Shown here in pieces: positions 45,808 through 55,942 of a stretch of 64,000 nt of DNA (its first letter is position 1; each line of letters begins with the position of its first letter). Location: assembly GCF_963678635.1 (NCBI RefSeq), contig NC_087066.1, forward strand, positions 5,857,954 to 5,921,953, in the 5' to 3' direction. Made by a program: the position numbers and the translations under genes. The notes beneath the pieces are model-generated. The model was not told the DNA's origin, made no database searches, and saw only the letters and a list, made by a program, of their open reading frames with translations. Origin of the DNA: Symsagittifera roscoffensis. Lineage: Eukaryota; Xenacoelomorpha; Acoela; Convolutidae.

Positions 45808-46801
45808 GTTTTCAACAATTTCGGTGTTCGTTGGTAATTAATTTTACTGGCAACTTCCGACAGTCGACTTTGTGTATTGTTCCCATAAACATACCCTTTA
45901 AACTTTTCGTCAGCTATTTCTTTAATTTGTCTACACGAAGTTTGAGCAAAAAACTTTTTCGCTCTTTTTTTAGAAAGATGGTTGGAGTCTTTCAGAGCCT
46001 GCCAGAGTAGAAATTTCTCTATAGGGTTGTTACCATTTACCGTTTTTTTGACATTTTCATTTAACTGATTCAATTTGTCTTTCTGGATCACATTCAAAAT
46101 CGAATCCTTGTCAAATAATAAATCCCTTTCCCAAAGCTGGCGAGTCGTTTCAGGGTTTGAGGAATAATAGTTTTTAATAACTTTGTAAACTTCGGGTAGT
46201 TCGGTTTTCACTACGTACAAAATTAGGGAAAATATTGCTATTTCTTCAGCAGCCATTTTGAAGTTTAGTTGTTTCCGTTCCAGATTTGCGTCGACATCTT
46301 TTCCGAAATCAACGTAATCTTGCGGATGGACTTGTTGAATATATATGTGCTTGAAATCATCGCAAATGTTTGATAGGTCGGATATTGACAGGCCAGACAG
46401 CAGCGGTTGCAGTTCGATCACTGTGCCACATTTTGTGAAAAATTCCCCCTGAATTGTTGCCTCAATTTCTTCAAAAGTCACAATCATGAGGGTATTTTCT
46501 GAGGTGTGGCATTTAGCATTGATAGGCAGGTTTAGTACGTGGGCTCCCAGCGATCTCAATTCACAGCTTTCGTGTTGAACTTCTTTTTTCGCCAATTTGT
46601 ACTCCTGTCTCCGAGAACTTTTCACCCGAACTTTTTCAACGTTCACAGACAGACGATCGGCGTAGGATTTATCGACACAAACGACCACTTCATTTGTCAA
46701 TTGTGTTATGTAGCGCAAAAGTTGAACCATTCGCGAGTCTTTTCTGACTGAATCAAAATCATCTTCGTTCTTGGAGAAAAACAAAATGAATTTGGTCTGC
46801 A
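45621..46801 (-). CDS. Giant GTPase, upstream part directly left of the BEL insertion
   Basis: About 390 residues, open from the BEL insertion edge to a TAA at 45623-45621. It has no ATG of its own at the start, because it continues the frame at 56426-57935 once the retrotransposon is set aside. No domain is recognised by eye; the composition is helical and rich in Lys, Leu and Glu. It ends 23 bases after the heptamer TTTAAAA (45648-45642, minus strand), where a step back of one base leads into the GTPase frame. So the break is a mutation, a sequence error in an A-run, or a frameshift site. Confidence 0.55.
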
Positions 46802-46806
46802 ACTTT

Positions 46807-47289
46807 TATGCTCGCTAATCTCCAAAAAAACTGTTCCAAATCCGTAAATTAGTAAGAGATATTTCTCGGCAAATAACTCGGTCAATAAAATAATTTCGGC
46901 ATTTTTCTATTGATCAGAACATCATATAACATTTTTAGCATCTGAGCGTTTTTGGTACAAATCGGCGCAAGCTAGCCACAAGGACCGGTCGGTAATGTCC
47001 TTGAGACAAATTGCTCTTTTTGGCGGTCAACCTTAATCAAGGCTGAACCGAATTAGAACCAAAAAACAGTTAAAATAGGATGTAACCCCCGTTTTTAGTA
47101 TATTAATACATGGGCAGGTGGGGGACTCGAACCTACGTCAACTGTTAACCTATATAATCGGCGTTAGCTTAGGCCACTCGGCCAACTGTGCTTATTGTTG
47201 TTACATTTTGGTTCAGTTTTATGCATTTATACTATTGTTTTATATGCATCTATACTCTACATTCTATACTCTACATTTGCATTGCAACA
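46807..47289 (-). repeat. BEL 3' LTR
   Basis: On the minus strand it starts TGTTGCAATGC and ends GCGAGCATA. It contains a tRNA-like stretch (47112-47190) and the last codons and stop of Gag-Pol. Confidence 0.93.
47112..47190 (-). ncRNA. tRNA-like sequence in the BEL 3' LTR
   Basis: On the minus strand TGGCCGAGTGGCCTAAG matches a Pol III A box and class II (Leu/Ser-type) D-arm. About 35 bases later GGTTCGAGTCC matches a B box and T-loop, followed by CCCCCACCTGCCC. The anticodon region and acceptor stem pair poorly, so a functional tRNA is doubtful; it is more likely a tRNA-derived relic. Confidence 0.5.
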
Positions 47290-50200
47290 TCCTCCCCCCC
47301 TGAAGAAGGAAGAACCGGAGCGAGCTTAACGGTCGGCCGCGTGACTTCACGGGTTGCGGTCCTGACAAGGGCGGATCGGGCGCAACCGTCCTGTCCGTAG
47401 TTTAGCTTGACGATTCGGGCGAGAGGGTAGTACCCACGCGGACTATCGGGCTCAATCACCCACACGAGATCGCCTGTTTTAAGAGTGAAGTCAGAATGAG
47501 TGTGCCACTTGACACGCTTATTCAGCGAGGGAACATATTCTCGAAGCCAACGAGACCAAATCGCGTTAGCATATGACTGCGCTCGCACGTACCTTTTCTT
47601 GTGATCGAAGTGCTCCCCGGGTAAAAGCGAAGGAAAGCTTGTGGCATGTTGTCCAAGCAAAAAATGGTTTGGGGTTAACGCTTCTAACTCACGTGAATCG
47701 GTACTAACGGAAGTGATTGGCCTCGAATTCAAAGCCTGTTCAACTAAGCAGAGTGTTGTTCCTAACACCTCTTCAGTGACTCGCCTACTGCCTAGGATAT
47801 CGTACAGCACGCGCTTCACGCTTCGGACGAGGCGTTCCCAGGAGCCGCCATGATGGGGTGCGCCTGGCGGGTTAAATTTCCAAGTAACACCTTTGTGTGC
47901 AAAAATGGTCGGAGCCATGCCATTCCAGCTCTTGATGCAGGCAAGTAATTCCTTTTCCGCACCAACGAAGTTCGTGCCATTATCCGACCAGATTGTGCTT
48001 GGCGTACCACGGCGCGCAACGAACCGTTCAATGCCCATGACACACGAACTGGTGTCCAGAGACGGTACAATCTCAAGGTGTACAGCCCTGGTGGTGAGGC
48101 AAGTAAAAAGAAATCCCCATCTTTTTTCCGTGCTTCTGCGAACCGGAACGTAAAGCGGTCCAAAGTAATCCACACCCGTATGATTGAAGGGTGGTTGCTT
48201 GTATCCGAGACGTTCGACCGGTAAATCAGACATAATTGGCTGGATGGTGCTTGCTTTGCGTTTACGGCATGTTACACATTGATTTTCGATAGACCGCAGT
48301 AGTCGACGCAACCCAAGTATTGCATATTTCATATTTAAAACGGAGCGCATGTAATCCAATCCTTGATGAAAATGCTTATGGTGGAGGCTGCGGGCCACCA
48401 AACGAACTAAGGTATGTCGGGCGTCGAGTATTATTGGGTGCTTAGTATCAAACTCGGTATTCACTAAGCGCACAATCCGTCCGGTGGAACGAATGATACC
48501 AGCGGGACCGATAAATGGCGAGTATGTGGCAATTTTACTACTATTCTTAATAGGTTTGCCAGCGGTGAGTGCTTTTAACTCAACTGGAAAGGATTCCATC
48601 TGAGCAAGATGAATCAGTTTGCTTTCTGCAATATCAAGTTCAGTAGGGTCGGTGATTCGTAGGTCTTTACCACGAAAATGCTTATGTGAAGGCAACACCC
48701 TCAACATAAAAGCGACTACTCGCTTATATCTTGTAAAGGAACTGAACCTTTCCCAATTGAACCCGTGTTCGGGATGTTTGATTGATGTGACATCGGTGAC
48801 GAAGGAAGATGATGTCTCCAAGCAATTATCAACATCACAAGAAGGACCCTTCAAACGAATTTTATTGATTACACGTTCGTCGGGTATAAACGGCCAATCA
48901 GTAGTCCTGAGAATGCTCGGACCAATAACCCAGCTGCTATCCTTGAGGGCTTCCGAAGAAATCCCCCGTGTACCGGTATCAGCTGGATTATCGCCGCTCA
49001 GAACATGGTGCCACTCATCAATAGTGGTCGACTCGAGGATTTCGCCGACACGATTAGCGACGAATACAGGTAATTTTTCAGTGGAGTTTAGCCACTGCAA
49101 AACTGTTGTACTATCTGTCCACATAAAGACATGATTAATAGAGACGGTAAGTGCGGTCAGTATATCATCTTTTAGTCGTGTGGCGAGCAGAGCAGCTTGA
49201 AGCTCTAGCTTCGGTATAGATAGCGCTTTCATGGGCGCAACGCGAGCTTTACCAAAGATGAAGGATATTTGAGTTTTATGCGAGCTCGCGAGTCGCGCAC
49301 GCAAAAATCCAACAGCACAGAAAACGTCCTGCGAGCTATCACCGAACATGTGGAGCTCAATTTGATCAACAGGCTCTGTGAAGTAACAACGGGGAATAGT
49401 CAATTGCCCTAAGAGAGGGAGACCGGAGTGCCACTCGAGAAACTTATCTCTTATGTCTTCTGGCAATTCGTCGTCCCAACTTTGACCACTGATTTTCCAA
49501 ATATCTTTCAGTAAAAGACGGGCCCTAACTGTGTATGGAGCTACTAACCCAACAGGGTCAAACACAGAAGAGACGAAACTCAAGACGGTTCGTTGAGTTA
49601 TTGCTTTATCGAGAGGACGATCCACGCCTCTGCTAACAACCAATGTGTCTTTCACATGGTCCCACTTAAGACCTAAGACGTGTGATGATTGTTCGGCACC
49701 GTTACAAATTTCCTTGATGGGTGAAGATGAGGTTTCGGATTCCTCGGGGTTCATTGCTGAGGTGATTTCATCAGCATTACTGACAAATTTAGTCAAATTA
49801 AATCCTCCCAATTTTAGTAAGGAAACCAAATCGCGACTAGTTTTAATTGCTTGGGTAACGTTCTCGAATGAATCCAAGTAATCGTCCATGTAAAATTTTT
49901 CATTTACGACTGAGGCGGCCTCAGGGTATGTGGACATATTATCAGTTGCTGTTTTTCGCAACGCGAAATTGGCGCACGTAGGCGAATCACGTGCGCCGAA
50001 TATATGGCGAGTGTACTGATGAACTACCACATCGGAAGTGGTATCCTCCCGCCACAAAAAACGGAGCGAAATTTGATCGTGGGCAAGGACTCCTACCTGG
50101 AGGAACATACCCTCTATATCCGCGGAGACGGCGTACTTATGTTGACGGAATCGCAAAAGCACAAAAATTAAATTTTGGAGTAGGTCAGGACCCACCAATA

Positions 50201-53200
50201 AGGACTTATTTAAGGATGTGCCATGAAACTTAGAAGCCCCATTAAGGACTCGGCGCACCTTACCCGGCTTATTCGGATTTACGACGGGATGGTGCGGAAG
50301 ATACCACTCGCGATCGGAACGCTTACGTGGATCATGCGGTTCGACGGTAACGACATAGCCTTTCCTAATGTCCTCTCTAATTGTTTCTGCGTATCTTTCG
50401 CGCAGCTCAGGGTCTTTACTTAACCTTCTCTCCAATGATTTAAATTGGGCGAGTGACGAGTAATAATTGTTTGGTAGACTGACATTACTATCAATCCAAA
50501 GCATAGGCACAATGTATCTTTCGCCATTGTGAACGGTTTCAGAATTGAGGATGGATAAAGCATGTTTATCCGCGGCGGAACGGGCATCGACTTGTTTGAA
50601 AGCACCATACGATTCCAACTCGTACCAGGATTTTATCTGGTCGGTCAGAGAAGAATCTTCAACAACACACTTGAAACACGAAGAAGTAGAATTACCGGAC
50701 GGCGGCAACGGACCACTTAAGACCCAACCTATCGGTAGGCGAACGGAACACGGTGAGTTTTTATCATCTCCCAAGATGAACTCAATGGGTCTAACGGCAT
50801 GGTAGTAGTCTTGTCCGATAATAACTTCAACGTCCTCATAAGTATATTGAATGGGCTTAATAGGTGCTAATTGTGGATATTTATTCTGCAAATCAGCAAT
50901 ATTGATTAATTCGGAACCAATCCGAATGTTGTCTTTAACATATGCACAGAGAGAAAATACGAAATCACTATTGTTCGGCTCGGAGGAAACTGTAAACTTG
51001 ACCCTCTGAGTCTCAACAACGGTGGTCGAATTGAAACCACTAATTGACAAGTTAACGGGCTCCCCTACTAATCCGAGACGGTTTACGAGTGACGAAGACA
51101 CCCAGGAGTGAGTCGATGCACTATCACAAAGAACCAACGTCAGGAGACTGGTTACATCCGAGGATACACCAAGTGTTGCAATTGGCAACAACCCTTTAGA
51201 AGATTCAATGTCATGTACATCACTAACAGCGGCATGGGTGGAAGTGTTTGTATTCTCCTTGGATTTGTTTGTTCCAGCCTTATTCGAGACCTTCGAATTT
51301 TCCTTCCGAGGAAATATTCTTTCGGCTCCATGGAGCAAGACATTATGTGTGCTATCACACTCTGGCTTCGGGCACTTTTTTGCTCTAGAACATTGCCGGA
51401 AACTATGATTGCCATTGAGACAAGCGAAGCAAAGTTTCTGTTCAGCTACGTATTTTGCTCGCTGAGTAGCATTCTTTTCCTTAAAAACAGCACAATTCCA
51501 CAATGCATGACTACCCTTACACAAAACGCACGGCGGAAACTTAGACTTATCCTGAGCCTTACTAGTTACCTGGCTATTGGCTGCAAAAACTTTGGTTGTT
51601 TTTGGCTTAACTGGTTCTTCGTTTTTTGCCTTAGAGCTGAGTAAACGTAATCTTTCATGCCCCTCGGCCTTTTCTTTCAACCAGTTGTTAAAGTCTAAGA
51701 GTGTTGGTCGCTGCCAATTATGTCTAACAGTATGCATTGACCAAGCCTCCTTGAGGTTAGGCGGAAGTTTACTAACAGCTTGGTTTAACAGGTTAACACT
51801 CTTTAGATCATCGTTGAAAGACAATGATTTGAAAACTGCTACGAGGCCAGATATGGCAGAGGAGAAACTAATGACATTTTCCGAATTGTGCATCTTAAGT
51901 GGAGGAAAAGTATTCAGCTTATCAAGATGCGCACCAACAATGGCATGTGGTTGCCCAAACTTCCGTTGCAAGGTGGCCAGTGCATCCTTGTACATAACGC
52001 CACTATAACTAAACTCCGCAATTGCGGTTTTTGCTTTGCCTGTGACGAGCGTTTTTAAGTATGTCAATTTCGTATCATCGGTGAGAACAGCGGAATCAAC
52101 GGTGGACTTAAACTGACCAAACCATTCGTGCCAGTTTAACGGGTTGCCGTCAAACTGGGCTAACTTCCATTCAGGAAGATGATCTTTGCGGCTATGCATC
52201 AATAATTCCGCCAATTCACGAGCGGAGAGCGGTCGATCCGATGAACAACCTTGGTTCGGATAAGCGGGAGACGGTGCGTAGTCTTCGTTGACTGGCTGAT
52301 AACCAGTATTAGTTTGATTGACAAAATGCGGAACATGTTGTGGATGAACTGGGGGAGTATTAAAATACACAGTCCCACCACTAGTATACGGAGCGGCGGT
52401 GTTACACGATGGGACAATAGTTGTCACATTAGAAAAAATGTTTCCAGCATTACAACACTGAGCAGGCGTGACGATTGGAGTTGTAGCTGCCAATCGCCAT
52501 AAGTTTGCATCACTTGTGTAGTAATCGTTGATATTAGGTGACACAGTATGCGGAACAAAGGGAAGTTTATGTTGCGTCTGGACTGGCGCTGCATGGCAAT
52601 TAGGTGCCGAAAAGAAAACCGGCGTTGGGTTTACTCCAGAAGATGAGAAGCCACCACCAGCAAATGCAGGCGACAAAGAAACAAAACCAGAACCGGGTTG
52701 GGCCGGTAACATTGGGACAGGTAATGATTCCGGTTGCGCGATGGCAAAACTACCATTAGTTATGTTTGAACTCATGGTCTGTAAAGGAACAGCAGACGGT
52801 GGTGACACGTGTGCAATAGAATGCATATTGTTAACTGGGAATGGAACAGAGGCTGGAAATGAAACAGAAGCTTGCAATGGCAAACGGCTTGCACTGCCAA
52901 ATTGAGGCATAGCCCGATGTCCATAACTATGGATTCCAGGGTCACTCAATGCTGTGTGCTCATGGTTATGACTATTACTGGTGTGAATTGCATGAGCAAG
53001 GAGGGCGGAAGTCGTCGGTCCTGACGAAATGGGTACATGAGTGAAGGCCTGCAAACCTGGCGCACTAGCAACGTCGGGAGGTGCTTGTGAACTAACAGAG
53101 TCTACCCAATCATTAGTTCGATCGGTTGCTACCTTTGAAATAGGTTGACTTACTCCTGTTAAGTTACTTTCCGCTACCTTCTCGCTAACCTCAGATGAAC

Positions 53201-53948
53201 TGTCCTCAAGTTCAAACGCTTTCAATTCCATTTCAATTAGTTGCTTTTTATGATTTTCAGCCAATTGCTCTAGTTCCAGCTGACTTTGTTCGAACTTAAG
53301 ACGGTTCTCTTGCTCTTTAAGTCTTAAAGATACTTGATACTGCTTTTCCAGCTCCTCATGGCGTCGTTTTACTAAAGCTAACTCATGCCGTTTCTCACTT
53401 GATGACATAGTGCGAACAGTCGACGTATGACGAGTGGAAGCAGATTTATCAGACTTATGTGAGTCAAGCTTTCTACTATCCTTAGACTTATTAGAGACCT
53501 TAGACCTGTTTTCAGATACTCGTGCTGCTGAATCACTTGTTTTGTGCGAGTGTGAGGATGTCTCAGACCTAGTTTGTTGTAAAGATCCCTTGCTCCCTGT
53601 AATGCCGGCTGCTGGAAATGACGAAGGTTCAAGGCTCATCTTGTAACTCTGAGCTTCGTGCATTACTTTATCGTTCATTTCGGTTACTTTCTTAAGCCAA
53701 AGGTCTTGCTGAGCAATAATTTTTTCAGGATTTTCCGTTTTTCCCGCTAACCTAATTAATTGCTCATTGACGTCGACAGCTTTTTCCAACGCAATTTTAC
53801 ATTTGTAAACAGCATTATCAATTTTTGTAGTGCGACTATTATTCTCAATGTACTCAAGTAATAATGAGTGACCTTTAAGCAGCTCATTTTCTAGATTTAG
53901 ACGGGTTTCGAATAACTTGCGTATCTTACTTTGAAATTTTTCGTCCAT
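47271..53948 (-). CDS. BEL/Pao Gag-Pol polyprotein, about 2225 aa
   Basis: An uninterrupted frame from ATG 53948. Order: a coiled-coil, Lys/Glu-rich segment (about 190-260), a Pro/Ser-rich linker, the BEL Gag region with LAQFDGNPLNWHEWF (about 595), Cys/His knuckles (about 805-870), aspartic protease with LCDSASTHSW (about 940), reverse transcriptase with FYMDDYLDSF (about 1350), RNase H with HMFGDSS, an H2C2 zinc domain with CVTCRKRKA, and an integrase core with GVDYFGPL, WSDNGTNF (about 1985) and HHGGSWERLV. It ends in a Pro-rich tail and a stop inside the 3' LTR. RT and RNase H before integrase, with a D-S-A protease, is the BEL/Pao pattern. No damage is seen. Confidence 0.95.
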   Translation of the reverse strand: MDEKFQSKIRKLFETRLNLENELLKGHSLLLEYIENNSRTTKIDNAVYKCKIALEKAVDVNEQLIRLAGKTENPEKIIAQQDLWLKKVTEMNDKVMHEAQSYKMSLEPSSFPAAGITGSKGSLQQTRSETSSHSHKTSDSAARVSENRSKVSNKSKDSRKLDSHKSDKSASTRHTSTVRTMSSSEKRHELALVKRRHEELEKQYQVSLRLKEQENRLKFEQSQLELEQLAENHKKQLIEMELKAFELEDSSSEVSEKVAESNLTGVSQPISKVATDRTNDWVDSVSSQAPPDVASAPGLQAFTHVPISSGPTTSALLAHAIHTSNSHNHEHTALSDPGIHSYGHRAMPQFGSASRLPLQASVSFPASVPFPVNNMHSIAHVSPPSAVPLQTMSSNITNGSFAIAQPESLPVPMLPAQPGSGFVSLSPAFAGGGFSSSGVNPTPVFFSAPNCHAAPVQTQHKLPFVPHTVSPNINDYYTSDANLWRLAATTPIVTPAQCCNAGNIFSNVTTIVPSCNTAAPYTSGGTVYFNTPPVHPQHVPHFVNQTNTGYQPVNEDYAPSPAYPNQGCSSDRPLSARELAELLMHSRKDHLPEWKLAQFDGNPLNWHEWFGQFKSTVDSAVLTDDTKLTYLKTLVTGKAKTAIAEFSYSGVMYKDALATLQRKFGQPHAIVGAHLDKLNTFPPLKMHNSENVISFSSAISGLVAVFKSLSFNDDLKSVNLLNQAVSKLPPNLKEAWSMHTVRHNWQRPTLLDFNNWLKEKAEGHERLRLLSSKAKNEEPVKPKTTKVFAANSQVTSKAQDKSKFPPCVLCKGSHALWNCAVFKEKNATQRAKYVAEQKLCFACLNGNHSFRQCSRAKKCPKPECDSTHNVLLHGAERIFPRKENSKVSNKAGTNKSKENTNTSTHAAVSDVHDIESSKGLLPIATLGVSSDVTSLLTLVLCDSASTHSWVSSSLVNRLGLVGEPVNLSISGFNSTTVVETQRVKFTVSSEPNNSDFVFSLCAYVKDNIRIGSELINIADLQNKYPQLAPIKPIQYTYEDVEVIIGQDYYHAVRPIEFILGDDKNSPCSVRLPIGWVLSGPLPPSGNSTSSCFKCVVEDSSLTDQIKSWYELESYGAFKQVDARSAADKHALSILNSETVHNGERYIVPMLWIDSNVSLPNNYYSSLAQFKSLERRLSKDPELRERYAETIREDIRKGYVVTVEPHDPRKRSDREWYLPHHPVVNPNKPGKVRRVLNGASKFHGTSLNKSLLVGPDLLQNLIFVLLRFRQHKYAVSADIEGMFLQVGVLAHDQISLRFLWREDTTSDVVVHQYTRHIFGARDSPTCANFALRKTATDNMSTYPEAASVVNEKFYMDDYLDSFENVTQAIKTSRDLVSLLKLGGFNLTKFVSNADEITSAMNPEESETSSSPIKEICNGAEQSSHVLGLKWDHVKDTLVVSRGVDRPLDKAITQRTVLSFVSSVFDPVGLVAPYTVRARLLLKDIWKISGQSWDDELPEDIRDKFLEWHSGLPLLGQLTIPRCYFTEPVDQIELHMFGDSSQDVFCAVGFLRARLASSHKTQISFIFGKARVAPMKALSIPKLELQAALLATRLKDDILTALTVSINHVFMWTDSTTVLQWLNSTEKLPVFVANRVGEILESTTIDEWHHVLSGDNPADTGTRGISSEALKDSSWVIGPSILRTTDWPFIPDERVINKIRLKGPSCDVDNCLETSSSFVTDVTSIKHPEHGFNWERFSSFTRYKRVVAFMLRVLPSHKHFRGKDLRITDPTELDIAESKLIHLAQMESFPVELKALTAGKPIKNSSKIATYSPFIGPAGIIRSTGRIVRLVNTEFDTKHPIILDARHTLVRLVARSLHHKHFHQGLDYMRSVLNMKYAILGLRRLLRSIENQCVTCRKRKASTIQPIMSDLPVERLGYKQPPFNHTGVDYFGPLYVPVRRSTEKRWGFLFTCLTTRAVHLEIVPSLDTSSCVMGIERFVARRGTPSTIWSDNGTNFVGAEKELLACIKSWNGMAPTIFAHKGVTWKFNPPGAPHHGGSWERLVRSVKRVLYDILGSRRVTEEVLGTTLCLVEQALNSRPITSVSTDSRELEALTPNHFLLGQHATSFPSLLPGEHFDHKKRYVRAQSYANAIWSRWLREYVPSLNKRVKWHTHSDFTLKTGDLVWVIEPDSPRGYYPLARIVKLNYGQDGCARSALVRTATREVTRPTVKLAPVLPSSGGEDVAMQM
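47290..47301 (-). other. BEL polypurine tract
   Basis: AGGGGGGGAGGA on the minus strand directly precedes the 3' LTR and is translated as part of the Gag-Pol C-terminus. Confidence 0.75.
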
Positions 53949-54041
53949 GTTTTTCACAAATTGACAATATTCTACGGAAGCTCACTTATAGAAAACAATC
54001 AATAAAATGAGATACTGTTTTGGTACGTAATCAAATTTGCA

Positions 54042-54686
54042 TTAGTAAATCAACATTAGCTTACAAGACGGGGGAACTTGACGTCTCAAAGCTTCTACCT
54101 GAAGCCTATTTCTTATAGCTTTCCGAGCTTTGAGGGGTAAGCGGTTTCGCTTCTTACGTGTCTTAAGGATGTTAAGATTAGCGCTATAACGCCTTAGAAG
54201 GAGGAGAGTCTTTAACTCAAGGGAAGGAGGCTGGTGAAGCTCTTTGTACTTCTCAATTAGTACCTGGTCCTTAGCCTTACGCTTAGAGATAAAGTCTTTA
54301 ACGACGTTGAGAACGAGAATACCTGTTGAACCTAAACTTTCCTCTATATCCTCGGTTCCGTTCCGTCTACAGTATACGATCGCACAAATGTTTGTCCTAT
54401 ACCTTAATAACAAATTGACAAGTTGCTCACTACTCAGCTTGCGGTTATTGTTGCTGCGGTGCCTACTTATCGAGTTATTAATGGCGTCGTGCCAAATTAC
54501 AAGGTCGTTACGGTGCGACAAGTAGTGATGAAGGTAGTACTGTATCGTTTTCTGAGAGTCCCTAGCGTTAAAGTTCAAACTTAAACCTGGCTTCGTAAAG
54601 CAAGTATCTTTGACGCGCTTCTGGGACGGAGCGGGAAGTTTTCGGAGCGCGTGATCCAAAGAACTAGCTCCTAGAATGAATACCAT
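54042..54686 (-). CDS. Extra ORF of unknown function in the BEL leader
   Basis: About 214 residues from the first ATG (54686). The frame is open a further 31 codons upstream. It lies in the same orientation as Gag-Pol, about 90 bp upstream of it, inside the element. Near the start is MVFILGASSLDHAL and in the middle LVIWHDAINNSISRHRS, then ICAIVYCRRNGTED; the C-terminus is very basic (KTRKKRNR). The G-x-S-x-x-D and H-D-x-x-N-N spacing is loosely like SGNH-type hydrolase blocks, but this is a guess. BEL elements do not need such a gene, so it is probably an accessory protein or captured sequence. Confidence 0.5.
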   Translation of the reverse strand: MVFILGASSLDHALRKLPAPSQKRVKDTCFTKPGLSLNFNARDSQKTIQYYLHHYLSHRNDLVIWHDAINNSISRHRSNNNRKLSSEQLVNLLLRYRTNICAIVYCRRNGTEDIEESLGSTGILVLNVVKDFISKRKAKDQVLIEKYKELHQPPSLELKTLLLLRRYSANLNILKTRKKRNRLPLKARKAIRNRLQVEALRRQVPPSCKLMLIY

Positions 54687-54757
54687 ACACTTAGGGGACC
54701 TATGCGACGGCTTCGTTACGCTTAAGTACCAATGGGGTTGGAAAAGTAAGTAGGTCG

Positions 54758-55050
54758 GTTGAACTCCAACAACACACACGGAGTAAACCTGAGGATGAAA
54801 GAATTCAACTTAACTCACTTAATATCACCGTACCTGACCACTTAACTTTACTGTCACGCAACGAAGTCAATAATCTGACGGGCTGAAACGGCTTTGTTTT
54901 ACTCGAAGCGAACTGGCTTTCAGTTTCATCAATGGTGGGTGGGGGATCAGGCAAATTGGTTAAGTTCCAACAACACACGCGGAAGAAACCTGAGGATGAA
55001 AAAACTCAACTTAATTTGCCTGATATTTCGCTACCAGACCACTTAACATA
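54758..55050 (-). repeat. Pair of about 92-bp direct repeats in the BEL leader
   Basis: 54758-54848 and 54958-55049 share CCAACAACACAC, AACCTGAGGATGAAA, TTCAACTTAA/CTCAACTTAA and GACCACTTAAC, with about one base in five different. They lie just upstream of the extra ORF. Confidence 0.75.
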
Positions 55051-55789
55051 AGGTTGGTTTCATCTTACAGCACATTTTCGCAGAATTCCGGAGACGTTTT
55101 GAGGATTTTTTGTTAATTTTTTACTTTTTTCACAAAATTTTTCAGTAAATTTTGGTCAGCAGGTTCGAGTCATAAACCAATCCAAAAAACTAGTCCAGTA
55201 CCTCTTGTCTATGTTCCGATTTCACTGATTAATATTCCGTTCACATATATCCAAAAATTTTTGGTATCGAGAAAAAATGTCAAGTCAGTTTGTCTATGTA
55301 CCGACTGTAAGATATTTCAGTTCAACGGAACTGTCCAAAAATTTTGGGTATTGAGAAAAATTACCGGGGGCTAGCTTGCGGGAAAATTTCTCACTATGTA
55401 TGACAGCGTTAATCAATTTTATAGCACAATTTGAAAGTTTTTAAAAAACTAGCCGAGTCTTACAGTTTATGTAGAATTAGGAGATTGGCTGCACCGGTTG
55501 AGGGTTGTCAAACCATGGATCTGTAACACAGGATCTGCCAACTCGTCCAGCTGGACACTTCGGCCAAATGAAACACTCGTCGTGTCTCTCGTGTTGCTGA
55601 TACGGTGTCTTTTGTCGACCAGAAGGCTGGGATACTCCGATTGGCGATAATAGATCCCTAGATTCTTTAACTGGGCCCTCGAGAAAACTGGACCTCGGGA
55701 CAATTGATACACTCGAGTTTCTTGTGGACCAGAAGGCTGGGATACTAGACCTGAAGGAATACTCGGCTGGAATACTCGACTGGGCCTGA

Positions 55790-55925
55790 AGGTTCGAAGG
55801 TACCTTGTGTCCCTCGATGAAGCTCGTGTCGTAAAGAGAAGACCTCGGTGTCCCCTGTGTCCCTCGGTGAAGCTCGTGTCGTAAAGAGAAGACCTCGGTG
55901 TCGTAAAGAGAAGACCTCGGTGTCC
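55790..55925 (-). repeat. Tandem repeats next to the BEL primer-binding site
   Basis: GAAGCTCGTGTCGTAAAG then AGAAGACCTCGGTGTC occurs twice in full, followed by a third shorter unit. Units are about 60 bp, then about 25 bp. They are in the leader right after the primer site. Confidence 0.75.
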
Positions 55926-55939
55926 CTTGTGGGGCGCCA
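55924..55939 (-). other. BEL primer-binding site
   Basis: TGGCGCCCCACAAGGG on the minus strand starts 3 bases after the 5' LTR. TGG is expected for pairing with a tRNA CCA end. The first eight bases equal the lysine-tRNA type site; the rest differ, so the tRNA is not certain. Confidence 0.6.
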
Positions 55940-55942
55940 AAA

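Larger units (their letters stand above)
53949..55923 (-). other. BEL leader region
   Basis: Nearly 2 kb between the primer site and Gag-Pol, unusually long. It holds the tandem repeats, the direct-repeat pair, the extra ORF, and about 700 bp (55060-55790) with no recognised feature. Confidence 0.6.

Noticed and set aside
47118-47303. Plus-strand frame in the BEL LTR (also 56254-56463)
   Set aside because: Antisense frame over the tRNA-like and TA-rich part of the LTR; no protein signature.
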